DNA of 57,634 nt from Polychytrium aggregatum (lineage: Eukaryota > Chytridiomycota > Chytridiomycetes > Polychytriales). Of the stretch, positions 1 to 10,475 are shown piece by piece; position 1 is the first letter of the stretch, and each line of letters opens with the position of its first letter. The notes beneath the pieces are model-generated. The model did not search any database and was not told the DNA's origin. It saw nothing but the letters and a program-made list of their open reading frames with translations. Location: positions 1 through 57,634 of the forward strand of contig NW_026516401.1 in assembly GCF_025602895.1 (NCBI RefSeq), given 5' to 3'. Position numbers and translations under genes: made by a program.

Positions 1-1
1 C

Positions 2-220
2 GACAACTCCCTCAGCAATATCGGCTCCACTGATCTGGCCCAGAACACCAACTTTGCGAACTGCGTTAATCAAGCGACAAGCATCATCGGAAACAGCGGA
101 GTCAACAGCAACAGTTTGGATGTCGATCTCAAGTACTCTGGCGCAGTGTTCCAGTGCTATGGATTGGTTGGTTACAGCGATTGTGCTGCCTTTGGAACAG
201 TGCTCTACAACGGCTGCTGA
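2..220 (+). CDS. 3' end of an unrecognised, probably secreted protein (partial)
   Basis: An open frame enters from the left edge (first full codon at base 2) and ends at TGA 218-220, giving 72 residues. The peptide is rich in Asn, Ser and Gly and holds four Cys, including a terminal Cys-Cys pair and short spacings of the NGCC and FQCYG type. This is the look of an extracellular disulphide-bonded fungal protein. I recognise no domain. The start, and so any signal peptide, lies outside the window. The secreted assignment is inference from composition only. Confidence 0.5.
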   Translation, partial: DNSLSNIGSTDLAQNTNFANCVNQATSIIGNSGVNSNSLDVDLKYSGAVFQCYGLVGYSDCAAFGTVLYNGC

Positions 221-715
221 AGACCAGGGACGCACCAGCAATCCTCCGGCTCTGTCGAGTTTCATGAGCAGCCGGATCATGACACGCCCACCACCGCCTC
301 TGCCATCCTTCGTCACCATGGCTTTCAACCTCGTTGGTTCTTTCTTTCTCTCCTCGGACTCTGTTTCTATCGCCCCTGAACATGGCTGTCTTTCAACTAT
401 TCTTTCGCCTTGGTTTCTTGCTGTCATTCGGTTATCTTCAGTCGTCAATACAATCCAACCATATTTTCTCTTATGAGCCGTCCACAGGCCCGATCTATTG
501 CATAAACTGTGCCAGCCGATATGCCACACTTGACTCCAGCAACCCTCAGCCCGCCTCCCACAGTCGGATCGTCGTGCCTGCCCGCTCCAACCACTCGCGG
601 CCGACCATCCGTTGTTTGGTCCCCTCGTCGCCCTTCCTCTTTCGCCAGCGCGTCGCCTTCTCCGGGTTTCGCTTGCCTGCCCATCATCCATCCGCCACCA
701 GTCCGCCCAATCGAC
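221..715. other. Intergenic region between the left-edge gene and the hydrolase
   Basis: No supported gene. Open frames here are short, overlap on both strands and have low-complexity Ser/Pro-rich products. The frame of the downstream hydrolase stays open to 509 with Pro/Arg-rich sequence that does not resemble the family, so it is treated as 5' leader. No clear TATA box or terminator was identified. Confidence 0.5.
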
Positions 716-1531
716 ATGGCCGTCACCGAGCTCAAGAACCTGGCCTACGGCCCTCTGCCCCGCCAGTCGCTGGACCTGTACCTGCCCGCCTCGGCCGAGA
801 GTGCCCCCAATACCATCGTCCGGCCTTGGCTCGTCTACATCCATGGAGGAGCCTGGCGTGGCGGCAACAAGTCCCAGTTTGAGTTCCTTGGGCGCTTCTT
901 TGCGTCTCGCAACATCCCGACGGCATGCGTCACCTATCGCCTCAGCGTCAAAAACGACCCAGAGTCGCCTCGACACCCCGTCCATGTGGAGGATTGCGCC
1001 AAGGCAATCGCCTGGCTCTCGCAGCCCAACGCAGCGTTCGCCGCATTTGCCCCTCCAACCAAGCTGTACCTCTGCGGCCATTCGGCCGGTGGTCAGATCA
1101 CCGGGCTCCTGCACCTCGATCCTCACTTTCTCGAGTCGCTGGGGGGCAAGGCCCTGTGGTCGTCGGTCAAGGGCATCATCGGCGTCGAAGGCATCTACGA
1201 CATCCCGGCGCTGATCGCCCGCTGGCCGAGCTACATTGACTTTATCGACATGGCCTTCACCAGCGACGTCGAGGTCTGGAAGAAGGGATCGCCTCAGTTC
1301 TACACCCTGCCGTCCGAGGGCTATCCGCTCACAAAATACCTGGTTATCCACAGCACCGATGACGAGCTCGTCGATCTCGACCAGAGCATCGACTACCATC
1401 GCCACCTGCAGCGCATGGATCCTGATGCACAGTTAGACACGAGTCTGACGGGCACCCACGATGACATGCTCAAGACGGACCTGTTCCTGGAGAGGGTGCA
1501 CAGATTCATCATCGAGTCCGAAGCCCAGTAG
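716..1531 (+). CDS. Alpha/beta hydrolase, kynurenine formamidase-like
   Basis: A 271-residue single-exon enzyme with the layout of eukaryotic kynurenine formamidase (yeast Bna7/AFMID family), which hydrolyses N-formylkynurenine in the tryptophan-to-NAD pathway in the cytosol. The sequence shows the oxyanion-hole motif HGGAW at residues 43-47, the nucleophile elbow GHSAGG with Ser123, an acidic pair at Asp215-216 in a HSTDDELVD loop, and His248 in GTHDDM, completing a Ser-Asp-His triad. The ATG at 716 is chosen because the family begins a few residues before the first beta strand; the frame upstream (509-715) is low complexity and looks untranslated. Length matches the yeast enzyme (about 260 residues). 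Other carboxylesterases of this fold remain possible, so no gene symbol is given. Confidence 0.8.
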   Translation: MAVTELKNLAYGPLPRQSLDLYLPASAESAPNTIVRPWLVYIHGGAWRGGNKSQFEFLGRFFASRNIPTACVTYRLSVKNDPESPRHPVHVEDCAKAIAWLSQPNAAFAAFAPPTKLYLCGHSAGGQITGLLHLDPHFLESLGGKALWSSVKGIIGVEGIYDIPALIARWPSYIDFIDMAFTSDVEVWKKGSPQFYTLPSEGYPLTKYLVIHSTDDELVDLDQSIDYHRHLQRMDPDAQLDTSLTGTHDDMLKTDLFLERVHRFIIESEAQ

Positions 1532-1850
1532 ATCTCTGTGAGATCCACGCCAATGGGTCAAGTTGATTTGGGCTGGGTCGGATACGGATCGTTCTGGGTG
1601 TGGTGCGATGCGATGCGACGAAATATAGTCCTTGCACGAGGAAGAGAAATGGAGCAGCGTGCTTGTGTGATGCACCACGAGCGGGCTGTATCTGCCGAGT
1701 GTTCTGGGTCATCGTCATCATCTTTGGTGCAAGCGATGGATAGGCGTGTACATCATGGATGAACAAATCTCTGCCATGGCAGTATCGAATAACTGTATTC
1801 GCATTGCATATCTCGGCTCCCATGGGCCAAGGCGACGGGTCAAACCAGGG
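1532..1850. other. Intergenic region (convergent 3' ends)
   Basis: Lies between the 3' ends of the hydrolase (+) and mtIF2 (minus). It holds no supported gene and presumably contains both 3' untranslated regions. I see no clear AATAAA on either strand close to the stops. Confidence 0.4.
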
Positions 1851-2005
1851 CTATAGCGACTTGCGCCGGGTCTCAATGCGCACAAACGATTGAATCACAT
1901 CGCCGACTTGCAGATCCTCAAAGCCCTCAATTGCGATACCGCACTCCATTCCCTTGTTGGCCTCGGTGATGTCCTTCTTGTGGTGCTTGAGGGTCTTGAT
2001 CTTGC
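1851..2005 (-). CDS. Mitochondrial translation initiation factor IF-2, last exon (exon 13)
   Basis: This 155-nt exon encodes the conserved C-terminal barrel end of bacterial-type IF2: a KTLKHHKKDI stretch, then ECGIAIEGFEDLQVGD and the stop TAG at 1851-1853. It starts after a strong acceptor, a pyrimidine tract followed by CAG at 2006-2008, in phase 2. It joins perfectly to exon 12, which ends at 38073, restoring a Gly codon in LFEG-KIK. Between the two lies an intron of 36,067 nt filled by nested retrotransposons. If that intron is not spliced, the product would lose about 51 C-terminal residues of domain IV, the fMet-tRNA-binding region in bacterial IF2. Confidence 0.9.
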
Positions 2006-2128
2006 CTGCAAAAAAAGAGGCATAATGGGACCACGGCGAACCCTGGGGTGAGCTATGATGACCGCTCGAGTGTGCACATCAAGAAGACAGTTGATCTATC
2101 TGCTCTCGCAGGACCATGCCAGCGACTG

Positions 2129-2437
2129 TGTAACGTCCACTACTGGGACGTTGGGGCAAGACGGGGAGGGAGGGGGTACAAGACAAGACAGGACGGGGCA
2201 GAACAGGGCGGTGCTAGGCTACTCTAGCGGACGGGTGAGCTCGGGGAGCACTTACGTTTATTCACGATAAAACCGAACTCCAGACAAACGGGGGGAACGG
2301 GGGCAACCCGCAGGTATACCCTGCGGTGGCCTGCCTGCGGTGCGTGAAAACGCAAAGCGCAGCACAGGTCACGACCCACTGCGCCGCGCAGTACGCGCAG
2401 TACGCGCAGCACAGCGTCGGAGATACCATCTCCTACA
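2129..2437 (-). repeat. A1 3' LTR (309 bp)
   Basis: TGT...ACA terminal repeat. It matches the other three A LTRs by eye. It follows the end of Pol, with the purine-rich minus-strand tract GTGTGGGAG next to it at 2438-2446 as the likely polypurine primer. Confidence 0.95.
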
Positions 2438-2446
2438 CTCCCACAC

Positions 2447-4514
2447 TTAAGAAGGCTTCCTGCGAGGAGCCCTGCGTGTGCTCTTTATTTGGGGCTCCTC
2501 GAGGTGTTTACCGTATTTACTCAGCTCCTCGGGTGCATGGGACAAGTCCTCCAGTGTTTGCCATGTGTTGCCCGAGTGTGGGTAACCAACCCACTTGACA
2601 TAAAACCGAAGTGACCCATCAGCCACTTTCTTGTGCCTCACGATCCTTTCGACTTCATATTCTTGAGTATAGTATTGTCCGAGGTCGTCTTCCAGTGGTG
2701 CGTCGTCCGGGACACCTTCGTCGGCGTCGGGGAACTGTGCTGGACTGCGGGTCGTGTGGCGACGCAGCTTGGACACATGGAAGACAGGATGGAGCTTGCT
2801 TCCAGGTGGCAAGTCCAACAGGTAGTTGAGGGGACTGGGTCGGGCCGCTATCTTGAACGGTCCTCGGTACTTGGGCAACAACTTCTTTGACTGGGCTTCG
2901 GGGACCTTGATGTTGTCGGCGTCCAGGTAGACAAGGTCTCCAACTTCAAAGGAGACATCCTGGTGTCGGCGGTCGTAGTACTTCGCCATCACTTGTTGCG
3001 CATCCGTGAGCGCGTCGGCGATCATCTTGTGTCGGACTTGATGATCTTTGACAAAGGCACTTGGTTTGGGAGGCAATCCAGCCGTGGACTCGGTCAGTGT
3101 CAAGGAGGTGGGAACATCAGGCTGGAATCCGTAGAGCGCCTCAAAGGGGCTCAAGCCAGTTGTGCTCGACTTGGCGGTGTTGTATGCAAACTCTGCATGA
3201 CTCAGCTGTATGTCCCAGTCGTCTTGGCTGGTCGAGGCGTATGTCCTCAGGTATTGCTCGAGGGTGCGGATCGTCCGCTCGGACTGTCCATCCGTTTGTT
3301 GGTGGTGCGAGGTTGACATGTTCAGCTTGGTGCCGAGATGGTCGAACAGACTTGTCCAAAACAAGGAGGTGAATCGGGGGTCTCGATCACTGACGATGGA
3401 CTTTGGGAGGCCGTGGTGCTTGAACACATGCTTGAAGAACAGCAGTGCAAGGTCAGGCGCGGAGCATGTCGTCTGGCACGGCACAAAGTGTGCCATCTTG
3501 CTGAACCTGTCGACAAAGACAGCGATTGCATCGTGGTCCAACTTGGTCGTCGGTAGATGCGTGATGAGATCCATGGACATGCTGGTCCAGGGGCGGTCGG
3601 GAACAGGCAGGGGTTGCAGCAATCCTTGCTCTCGGGTCGTGCGTGACTTGACCATCTTGCAGGTATGGCAGGACTCGATGTACTTCTCGACGGTGCGCTT
3701 CATTCCAGGCCAGTATGCGACTTTGGCCAGTCGGTCGTATGTCTTCTCGACTCCAAAGTGTCCAGCGAGGGGCGAGTCGTGGACCTCTTGGAGCAACTTG
3801 GTCTTCAACGACGGAATGTCCGGCACACAGACACGGCTGTCCTTCTTCAGGAGGAGCAGGCCATCACGCACTGTGTACTCGGATGATTCGTCGTCCTTGG
3901 GGAGCTTAGACACCTTTCGGAACAGTTCTCCGAACTGTTTGTCGTTGGCGATGTTGTCTCGGACAACATCCAGCATCGTGTTGTCGACACTGACAGTCGA
4001 CTCGTACAGTGACGCCAATTGGTAGTCGGGGCGTCGGGACAGTGCGTCAGGCACCACATTGAGTTTGCCTTTCTGGTATACAACCTCGTAGTTGTACTCG
4101 GCGAGGAACTCCATCCATCGCGCTTGGCGTCGGCTCAGGTTCTTCTTGGTGTCGAGGTAACGCAGTGACTGGTGGTCCGTCACAATCTTGAAGGGCTTGG
4201 CGGTACCGTGGAGGTACACTCGGAACTTCTGCAGCGCGTAGATGATCGCAAGCTGCTCCTTCTCGTGCACGGGATAGTTGATCTCGTGTTGGGACAGTTT
4301 GCGCGACTCGAAGGCAACGGGCCTTCCCTCCTGCATCAAAACAGCTCCCACCGCAAAGTCGGAGGCGTCGGTGTGCACGGAGACATCCGTGTTCGGGTCG
4401 AACACAGCGAGGACAGGAGCGTTCGTCAAGGCGTGCTTGAGGGTCTCGAACGCTTGGCGTTGTGGGTGGTCCCACACGAAGGGGCACTCTTTGCGGAGTA
4501 GGTCTGTGAGTGGA
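2447..4514 (-). pseudogene. A1 Pol, C-terminal part (RNase H, integrase, chromodomain)
   Basis: The 3' portion of A1 pol, ending at the stop 2447-2449. It starts abruptly at the B1 insertion (target duplication 4510-4514). It encodes the RNase H block [11 protein letters not shown] and TDHQSL, an integrase with a zinc-binding H2C2 region and the segments [18 protein letters not shown] and QQTDGQSER, and a C-terminal chromodomain ([10 protein letters not shown] through YVKWVGYP). As far as compared, the protein equals the same region of A2. The matching N-terminal part is at 28514-30383. It is broken only by insertion; no internal stop is seen. Confidence 0.9.
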
Positions 4515-4933
4515 TGTGATGACCAGCATCACAACGGACCAATGAGATTGTCCCGCATGCTCTCGCCCTCCGCACCAATCATGAGTCCCCACGTGTTTGT
4601 TTGCCCCCATGCATGAGCACGCGCCGTTGCCACCCGCGTCTACTGGTTTCCTGCCTCCCCCACCGCTCGGCACATGTCCCCGGGCTGTGCCAAGCCTCTC
4701 TCGCTTGCACACCAGCCACTCTCGCACCCCCTTCTCGCTTCTCTGTGATGCTCCACCCTTCTCGCCCACTTTTGCCCCTCGACCTTCTCCCGGTCTATAA
4801 ATAGCCCTGCATGTCTGAGCCTATGTTGAACACCAGTTCGAACAAAACTTGTTCTTTGGTGTTCGGGGCTAAAAGCTAATAAAGCTCATACCAAGCACTT
4901 GGTCTTCGTCCTTGCGCTTGTTCACTCCTTACA
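4515..4933 (+). repeat. B1 5' LTR (419 bp)
   Basis: TGT...ACA LTR with a TATA box TATAAATA at 4796-4803 and a polyadenylation signal AATAAA at 4878-4883. The sequence predicted at the transcript 5' end (4835-4846) is complementary to the primer site just beyond the LTR. Confidence 0.95.
4796..4803 (+). promoter_or_regulatory. TATA box of the family B LTR
   Basis: TATAAATA, 39 nt upstream of the first base of the self-complementary priming sequence at 4835. Family C has the same box at the same 39-nt spacing (18832 to 18871). This suggests that transcription starts at the priming sequence in both families. Confidence 0.7.
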
Positions 4934-4934
4934 C

Positions 4935-4946
4935 TTTGTTCGAACT
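4935..4946 (+). other. Self-priming primer-binding site of family B
   Basis: TTTGTTCGAACT begins 1 nt after the LTR. It is the exact reverse complement of AGTTCGAACAAA at 4835-4846 in the R region, near the expected transcript 5' end. No TGG tRNA-type site follows the LTR. This is the arrangement known for Tf1/sushi elements, where the folded RNA 5' end primes minus-strand DNA. The same pair occurs in B2 at 27949-27960 and 28049-28060. Confidence 0.7.
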
Positions 4947-5112
4947 CTCTTCTACTGATACCACCTGCTTGGTATCTTCCGCTCCTAGCCCCGCCCCTTT
5001 CCTAGTCCTGTCCGAACCTCAAGCACACTTGTGTCTGAGCCCTCTTCGCTCTCCTGTTCTTGAACCTCCTCGCTTTTTTTTTTTTTTTCCCAGTCCCAGT
5101 CCCAGTCCCGCC

Positions 5113-6090
5113 ATGGATCCTGCCCTCGTGGACCGCCTCCGTGCCTTGGAGGCCGAGCTCGCCGAGCTCCGGACAGCTCGCGATGCTCCTGCCGCTGGGT
5201 ACAGCGTGCAGATGCCGGACCGTTACGACGGTAACCGGCAAGGGTTCCGGGCATTCGTAAATCAGTGCAAACTGTATATACGAATGCAGCCCCACCGGTT
5301 CCCTGCTGACCCGATTAAGGTCGGATTCGTCATTAGTCTGCTCACTGGACCGGCTCTCCAGTGGGCGACTCCGATGCTTGAGATGGGTGATCCCCGACTC
5401 AACTCTTTTGGCGATTTCCTAGAACGCTTTTCCAAAGTGTTTGACGACCCTGATCGGGCCAGGACTGCCGAGTCAGTGATCACCACACTGTCTCAGGGCA
5501 ACCGCCCGTGCGCAGTCTATGCATCCGAGTTCCTTCGTATTGCCGCCGATACGACTTGGAACGACGGTGCAAAGATCTCGTTCTTCCGACTTGGCTTGTC
5601 GGATGATGTCAGAGACGAACTTTCGCGAGTTCGCCCTCTGCCACGAGATCTGGAGGAGTACATCGAGCTTTGTAACGAGCTCGATGCACGAATCCGCGAG
5701 CGCCGTCAAGAGCGCCGAAGCACGCCTGCCCGCTACCGGTCTTCCCAGTTCGCCTTTGGTTCCGCCTCCGCTGCCGTTCCCGCCATCGCTCCCGCGCCCG
5801 TCCTCGCTCCGCCGCACCCCTCCTACATTGTTTCCGAGCCCATGCAAGTGGACTCTGCCGTCTCTGGACCCCTGACCGCCGAGGAGAAACAACGCCGCCG
5901 CCGCTTTGGACTCTGCCTGTACTGTGGCAAGAAGGGCCACTTGGTACGAAACTGCCCCGTCAAGTTTGGATCTACCAGAGCTACCGGACCGCCCCCTGGA
6001 CCTCCCGGCCCGAGGATCATCCGCACCATCGTTTACGAAGATGGAGAAGTGCAAGACTTCAGTTCGGGAAACGACCAGGCCCGGTTCTAA
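5113..6090 (+). CDS. B1 Gag (capsid and nucleocapsid)
   Basis: 325 residues. The ATG at 5113 is chosen because it follows the leader T-run and begins a leucine-zipper-like [19 protein letters not shown] segment; the frame upstream reads through the LTR edge and primer site. A retrotransposon-gag capsid region follows ([18 protein letters not shown], then [10 protein letters not shown]). A Pro-rich linker and one CX2CX4HX4C zinc knuckle ([14 protein letters not shown]) come near residue 275. It ends at TAA 6088-6090. A -1 slippery site lies at 6066-6072, and pol continues in the -1 frame. The ORF is intact, but A2 interrupts the mRNA downstream. Confidence 0.9.
   Translation: MDPALVDRLRALEAELAELRTARDAPAAGYSVQMPDRYDGNRQGFRAFVNQCKLYIRMQPHRFPADPIKVGFVISLLTGPALQWATPMLEMGDPRLNSFGDFLERFSKVFDDPDRARTAESVITTLSQGNRPCAVYASEFLRIAADTTWNDGAKISFFRLGLSDDVRDELSRVRPLPRDLEEYIELCNELDARIRERRQERRSTPARYRSSQFAFGSASAAVPAIAPAPVLAPPHPSYIVSEPMQVDSAVSGPLTAEEKQRRRRFGLCLYCGKKGHLVRNCPVKFGSTRATGPPPGPPGPRIIRTIVYEDGEVQDFSSGNDQARF
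6066..6072 (+). other. -1 ribosomal frameshift heptamer of B1 (GGGAAAC)
   Basis: Read in the Gag frame this is G GGA AAC, the X XXY YYZ form. It lies 15 nt before the Gag stop. The -1 frame is open through the site and continues as Pol (GKRPGPVL, later [10 protein letters not shown]). The B2 copy is at 26825-26831. A downstream pseudoknot was not evaluated. Confidence 0.75.
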
Positions 6091-6224
6091 GTGAAGGCCT
6101 TGAACCGGAGCCGTGCCCACCGCCTTCCGAAAGTGAAGACATTGGTAAGGTGCCTTTGGTAAGTACTGGGGAAGCAGTGATGTGCGGACAGCTTCGCCTT
6201 GCCTCTGGACCGGCGGACACTCTC

Positions 6225-6533
6225 TGTAACGTCCACTACTGGGACGTTGGGGCAAGACGGGGAGGGAGGGGGTACAAGACAAGACAGGACGGGGCAGAAC
6301 AGGGCGGTGCTAGGCTACTCTAGCGGACGGGTGAGCTCGGGGAGCACTTACGTTTATTCACGATAAAACCGAACTCCAGACAAACGGGGGGAACGGGGGC
6401 AACCCGCAGGTATACCCTGCGGTGGCCTGCCTGCGGTGCGTGAAAACGCAAAGCGCAGCACAGGTCACGACCCACTGCGCCGCGCAGTACGCGCAGTACG
6501 CGCAGCACAGCGTCGGAGATACCATCTCCTACA
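6225..6533 (-). repeat. A2 3' LTR
   Basis: 309 bp. It appears identical to 11383-11691. A purine-rich tract on the minus strand (6534-6542) lies just upstream in the element's sense. Confidence 0.95.
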
Positions 6534-6542
6534 CTCCCACAC

Positions 6543-9500
6543 TTAAGAAGGCTTCCTGCGAGGAGCCCTGCGTGTGCTCTTTATTTGGGGCTCCTCGAGG
6601 TGTTTACCGTATTTACTCAGCTCCTCGGGTGCATGGGACAAGTCCTCCAGTGTTTGCCATGTGTTGCCCGAGTGTGGGTAACCAACCCACTTGACATAAA
6701 ACCGAAGTGACCCATCAGCCACTTTCTTGTGCCTCACGATCCTTTCGACTTCATATTCTTGAGTATAGTATTGTCCGAGGTCGTCTTCCAGTGGTGCGTC
6801 GTCCGGGACACCTTCGTCGGCGTCGGGGAACTGTGCTGGACTGCGGGTCGTGTGGCGACGCAGCTTGGACACATGGAAGACAGGATGGAGCTTGCTTCCA
6901 GGTGGCAAGTCCAACAGGTAGTTGAGGGGACTGGGTCGGGCCGCTATCTTGAACGGTCCTCGGTACTTGGGCAACAACTTCTTTGACTGGGCTTCGGGGA
7001 CCTTGATGTTGTCGGCGTCCAGGTAGACAAGGTCTCCAACTTCAAAGGAGACATCCTGGTGTCGGCGGTCGTAGTACTTCGCCATCACTTGTTGCGCATC
7101 CGTGAGCGCGTCGGCGATCATCTTGTGTCGGACTTGATGATCTTTGACAAAGGCACTTGGTTTGGGAGGCAATCCAGCCGTGGACTCGGTCAGTGTCAAG
7201 GAGGTGGGAACATCAGGCTGGAATCCGTAGAGCGCCTCAAAGGGGCTCAAGCCAGTTGTGCTCGACTTGGCGGTGTTGTATGCAAACTCTGCATGACTCA
7301 GCTGTATGTCCCAGTCGTCTTGGCTGGTCGAGGCGTATGTCCTCAGGTATTGCTCGAGGGTGCGGATCGTCCGCTCGGACTGTCCATCCGTTTGTTGGTG
7401 GTGCGAGGTTGACATGTTCAGCTTGGTGCCGAGATGGTCGAACAGACTTGTCCAAAACAAGGAGGTGAATCGGGGGTCTCGATCACTGACGATGGACTTT
7501 GGGAGGCCGTGGTGCTTGAACACATGCTTGAAGAACAGCAGTGCAAGGTCAGGCGCGGAGCATGTCGTCTGGCACGGCACAAAGTGTGCCATCTTGCTGA
7601 ACCTGTCGACAAAGACAGCGATTGCATCGTGGTCCAACTTGGTCGTCGGTAGATGCGTGATGAGATCCATGGACATGCTGGTCCAGGGGCGGTCGGGAAC
7701 AGGCAGGGGTTGCAGCAATCCTTGCTCTCGGGTCGTGCGTGACTTGACCATCTTGCAGGTATGGCAGGACTCGATGTACTTCTCGACGGTGCGCTTCATT
7801 CCAGGCCAGTATGCGACTTTGGCCAGTCGGTCGTATGTCTTCTCGACTCCAAAGTGTCCAGCGAGGGGCGAGTCGTGGACCTCTTGGAGCAACTTGGTCT
7901 TCAACGACGGAATGTCCGGCACACAGACACGGCTGTCCTTCTTCAGGAGGAGCAGGCCATCACGCACTGTGTACTCGGATGATTCGTCGTCCTTGGGGAG
8001 CTTAGACACCTTTCGGAACAGTTCTCCGAACTGTTTGTCGTTGGCGATGTTGTCTCGGACAACATCCAGCATCGTGTTGTCGACACTGACAGTCGACTCG
8101 TACAGTGACGCCAATTGGTAGTCGGGGCGTCGGGACAGTGCGTCAGGCACCACATTGAGTTTGCCTTTCTGGTATACAACCTCGTAGTTGTACTCGGCGA
8201 GGAACTCCATCCATCGCGCTTGGCGTCGGCTCAGGTTCTTCTTGGTGTCGAGGTAACGCAGTGACTGGTGGTCCGTCACAATCTTGAAGGGCTTGGCGGT
8301 ACCGTGGAGGTACACTCGGAACTTCTGCAGCGCGTAGATGATCGCAAGCTGCTCCTTCTCGTGCACGGGATAGTTGATCTCGTGTTGGGACAGTTTGCGC
8401 GACTCGAAGGCAACGGGCCTTCCCTCCTGCATCAAAACAGCTCCCACCGCAAAGTCGGAGGCGTCGGTGTGCACGGAGACATCCGTGTTCGGGTCGAACA
8501 CAGCGAGGACAGGAGCGTTCGTCAAGGCGTGCTTGAGGGTCTCGAACGCTTGGCGTTGTGGGTGGTCCCACACGAAGGGGCACTCTTTGCGGAGTAGGTC
8601 TGTGAGTGGACCGGCAGTGCGCGCCAGATCGGGGATGAATCGGCGGTAGTAGTTGACGAGACCGAGAAACGACTGCACGTCAGAGACGCATGCGAGCGGC
8701 GGCCACTCGACCACAGACTTGACCTTGGCGGGGTCGACTTCGATTCCTCTTCCTGAGACAACGTGTCCCAGGAACGGGACTTGATTCTTGAAGAACTCAC
8801 ACTTGGACAGTTTGGCATACAACTTGTGCTCGCGTAGCTTGGCCAGCACGCGGGCGACATGACCTTCATGGGTCGCTTCATCCTTGCTGTACACAAGGAT
8901 ATCATCCAGGTACACGATGACAGAGTTGTCGAGCTCTTGGCGGAACACATCGTTCATCAGCTGCATGAACGTGGCAGGTGCGTTCGTCAATCCGAACGGC
9001 AGCACTAGGAACTCGTACAGTCCGTAGCGAGTCCTGAAGGCGGTCTTGTGGACATCATCCTCGTGGATGCGGATCTGATGGTAGCCTGAGCGGAGGTCTA
9101 TCTTGCTAAAGACCTTTGCTCCACTCAGACGATCCATCAACTCGTCGATCCTGGGCAACGGGTAGGTGTTCTTGATGGTCTGTTTGTTTAGTGCGCGATA
9201 GTCGACGCACATCCTGAGATCACCTTCTTTCTTCTTGACAAAGAGCACTGGTGCACCATACGGTGACTGGCTCGGGCGGATGAACCCATGGGCGAGGAGG
9301 TCATCCAACTGGCGCTTGAGTTCGTCCATCTCCGTCAGCGACAGTTGGTACGTCGGTCTTGACGGAGGCGACGAGCCTGGTTCGATGTCGATGCGATGAT
9401 CGACGGTGCGTTGGGGTGGCAGGCATTGTGGCAACTGGTCGGGGAATACGTCCTTGTACTCGTCGAGCAGCTTGGTCACCACAGGCGGGGGACCGGGACC

Positions 9501-10475
9501 GGCTTGGTCGGTGTCGTCGACCTCACGCACGACACAGAGGAACGACGTGTCCTTCTTGATCAGCCTCTTGAATTGCATGGCTGAGAGGAGAGGTGGCATG
9601 TTGGGTGAGGCCATGCCCTGCAGGACAATGTCAGGGCCAACACGGACAGTGCGGCCTTTCCAGTCGACGACTGGAGTCGGCTCGGCACGAGCAAGCCAGC
9701 TCATGCCGAGGATGGCATCGAACTTGGTGTCGATCACTTGGAACAACAGGACAGGATGGTACTTGGGATGGAGGGCCACTCGCAGGACCACTTGGTGTGT
9801 GCACTGCTGCACACGATCGTCTGCAAGCGCCACACTCATCGGCGACTTCTTCTTGGTTGCATGTATGTTGAGCTCCTGGAGCAAGCGTCTGCTGACAAAG
9901 TTGCAGCTTGCTCCAGAGTCCACCATCATTCGGACGGTGTGACCTTGGACGGTGGCAGGGAGGTACAGCAGGGACTCTTCATGGTCCTCCTGCACAGCCT
10001 CCTGCACCATGACTTGACTTGGGGGAACGGGCGACACTTGGTCTTGGTTGGCTTCATCACGGCCACTCGGACATTTTGGATAGGGTTCGGCCATTGCGGG
10101 GGCCTGCGGCGTCAGCACGCCATTGCACACGACGTCCACGGCTTGCGGACACATGTCGGAAGCATCCGACACACACGACTTGACAGGGGTGAGGGCACAG
10201 GCGGTCCTGTCCCTCAAGGGTTCTTGATTTTCTTTTTTGTTTTGGTTTTCAATTTTGGTTTTCTCTTCACGTTCGTGGAGAGGCAGGCGGCTTGCGCCAC
10301 CATGCACCTCTCGCACGACGCACAACACTTGGTTTGTTTCTCCTTCGGGGGAGGGGGCGAGGTGAACTTCCTCTGGAGACGCGTGGACTGCATTGAGCAA
10401 TCCACGGCGTTGGTCTCCTACTAGGGCTCCAGAGCCACCTAGTAGGGTCGGCCGTTTCCCGACTTCATGGGGCAC
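6543..10475 (-). CDS. A2 Pol polyprotein (protease, RT, RNase H, integrase, chromodomain)
   Basis: A 1,310-residue frame counted from an internal ATG at 10475; translation probably enters by -1 frameshift at 10454-10460. Domains: retropepsin with VDSGAS near residue 186; reverse transcriptase with CVDYRALN near 423, [13 protein letters not shown] and the catalytic YLDD at 522-525; RNase H with TDASDF near 671 and TDHQSL; integrase with an H2C2 zinc region ([10 protein letters not shown], then CHTCKMV) and DDE segments [18 protein letters not shown] and TDGQSERT; and a C-terminal chromodomain ([16 protein letters not shown]). A basic tail follows. The order RT-RNaseH-IN-chromodomain marks a Ty3/gypsy chromovirus. 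No stop or frameshift is seen. Confidence 0.95.
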   Translation of the reverse strand: MPHEVGKRPTLLGGSGALVGDQRRGLLNAVHASPEEVHLAPSPEGETNQVLCVVREVHGGASRLPLHEREEKTKIENQNKKENQEPLRDRTACALTPVKSCVSDASDMCPQAVDVVCNGVLTPQAPAMAEPYPKCPSGRDEANQDQVSPVPPSQVMVQEAVQEDHEESLLYLPATVQGHTVRMMVDSGASCNFVSRRLLQELNIHATKKKSPMSVALADDRVQQCTHQVVLRVALHPKYHPVLLFQVIDTKFDAILGMSWLARAEPTPVVDWKGRTVRVGPDIVLQGMASPNMPPLLSAMQFKRLIKKDTSFLCVVREVDDTDQAGPGPPPVVTKLLDEYKDVFPDQLPQCLPPQRTVDHRIDIEPGSSPPSRPTYQLSLTEMDELKRQLDDLLAHGFIRPSQSPYGAPVLFVKKKEGDLRMCVDYRALNKQTIKNTYPLPRIDELMDRLSGAKVFSKIDLRSGYHQIRIHEDDVHKTAFRTRYGLYEFLVLPFGLTNAPATFMQLMNDVFRQELDNSVIVYLDDILVYSKDEATHEGHVARVLAKLREHKLYAKLSKCEFFKNQVPFLGHVVSGRGIEVDPAKVKSVVEWPPLACVSDVQSFLGLVNYYRRFIPDLARTAGPLTDLLRKECPFVWDHPQRQAFETLKHALTNAPVLAVFDPNTDVSVHTDASDFAVGAVLMQEGRPVAFESRKLSQHEINYPVHEKEQLAIIYALQKFRVYLHGTAKPFKIVTDHQSLRYLDTKKNLSRRQARWMEFLAEYNYEVVYQKGKLNVVPDALSRRPDYQLASLYESTVSVDNTMLDVVRDNIANDKQFGELFRKVSKLPKDDESSEYTVRDGLLLLKKDSRVCVPDIPSLKTKLLQEVHDSPLAGHFGVEKTYDRLAKVAYWPGMKRTVEKYIESCHTCKMVKSRTTREQGLLQPLPVPDRPWTSMSMDLITHLPTTKLDHDAIAVFVDRFSKMAHFVPCQTTCSAPDLALLFFKHVFKHHGLPKSIVSDRDPRFTSLFWTSLFDHLGTKLNMSTSHHQQTDGQSERTIRTLEQYLRTYASTSQDDWDIQLSHAEFAYNTAKSSTTGLSPFEALYGFQPDVPTSLTLTESTAGLPPKPSAFVKDHQVRHKMIADALTDAQQVMAKYYDRRHQDVSFEVGDLVYLDADNIKVPEAQSKKLLPKYRGPFKIAARPSPLNYLLDLPPGSKLHPVFHVSKLRRHTTRSPAQFPDADEGVPDDAPLEDDLGQYYTQEYEVERIVRHKKVADGSLRFYVKWVGYPHSGNTWQTLEDLSHAPEELSKYGKHLEEPQIKSTRRAPRRKPS

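Noticed and set aside
2055..2412. Short frames in and around the A LTR, repeated at four places
   Set aside because: They lie inside the LTRs and recur only because the LTR does; no coding signal.
4912..5112. Upstream extension of the B1 Gag frame from 4912
   Set aside because: It would translate the LTR end, the primer site and a T-run of varying length; the ATG at 5113 starts the conserved part.
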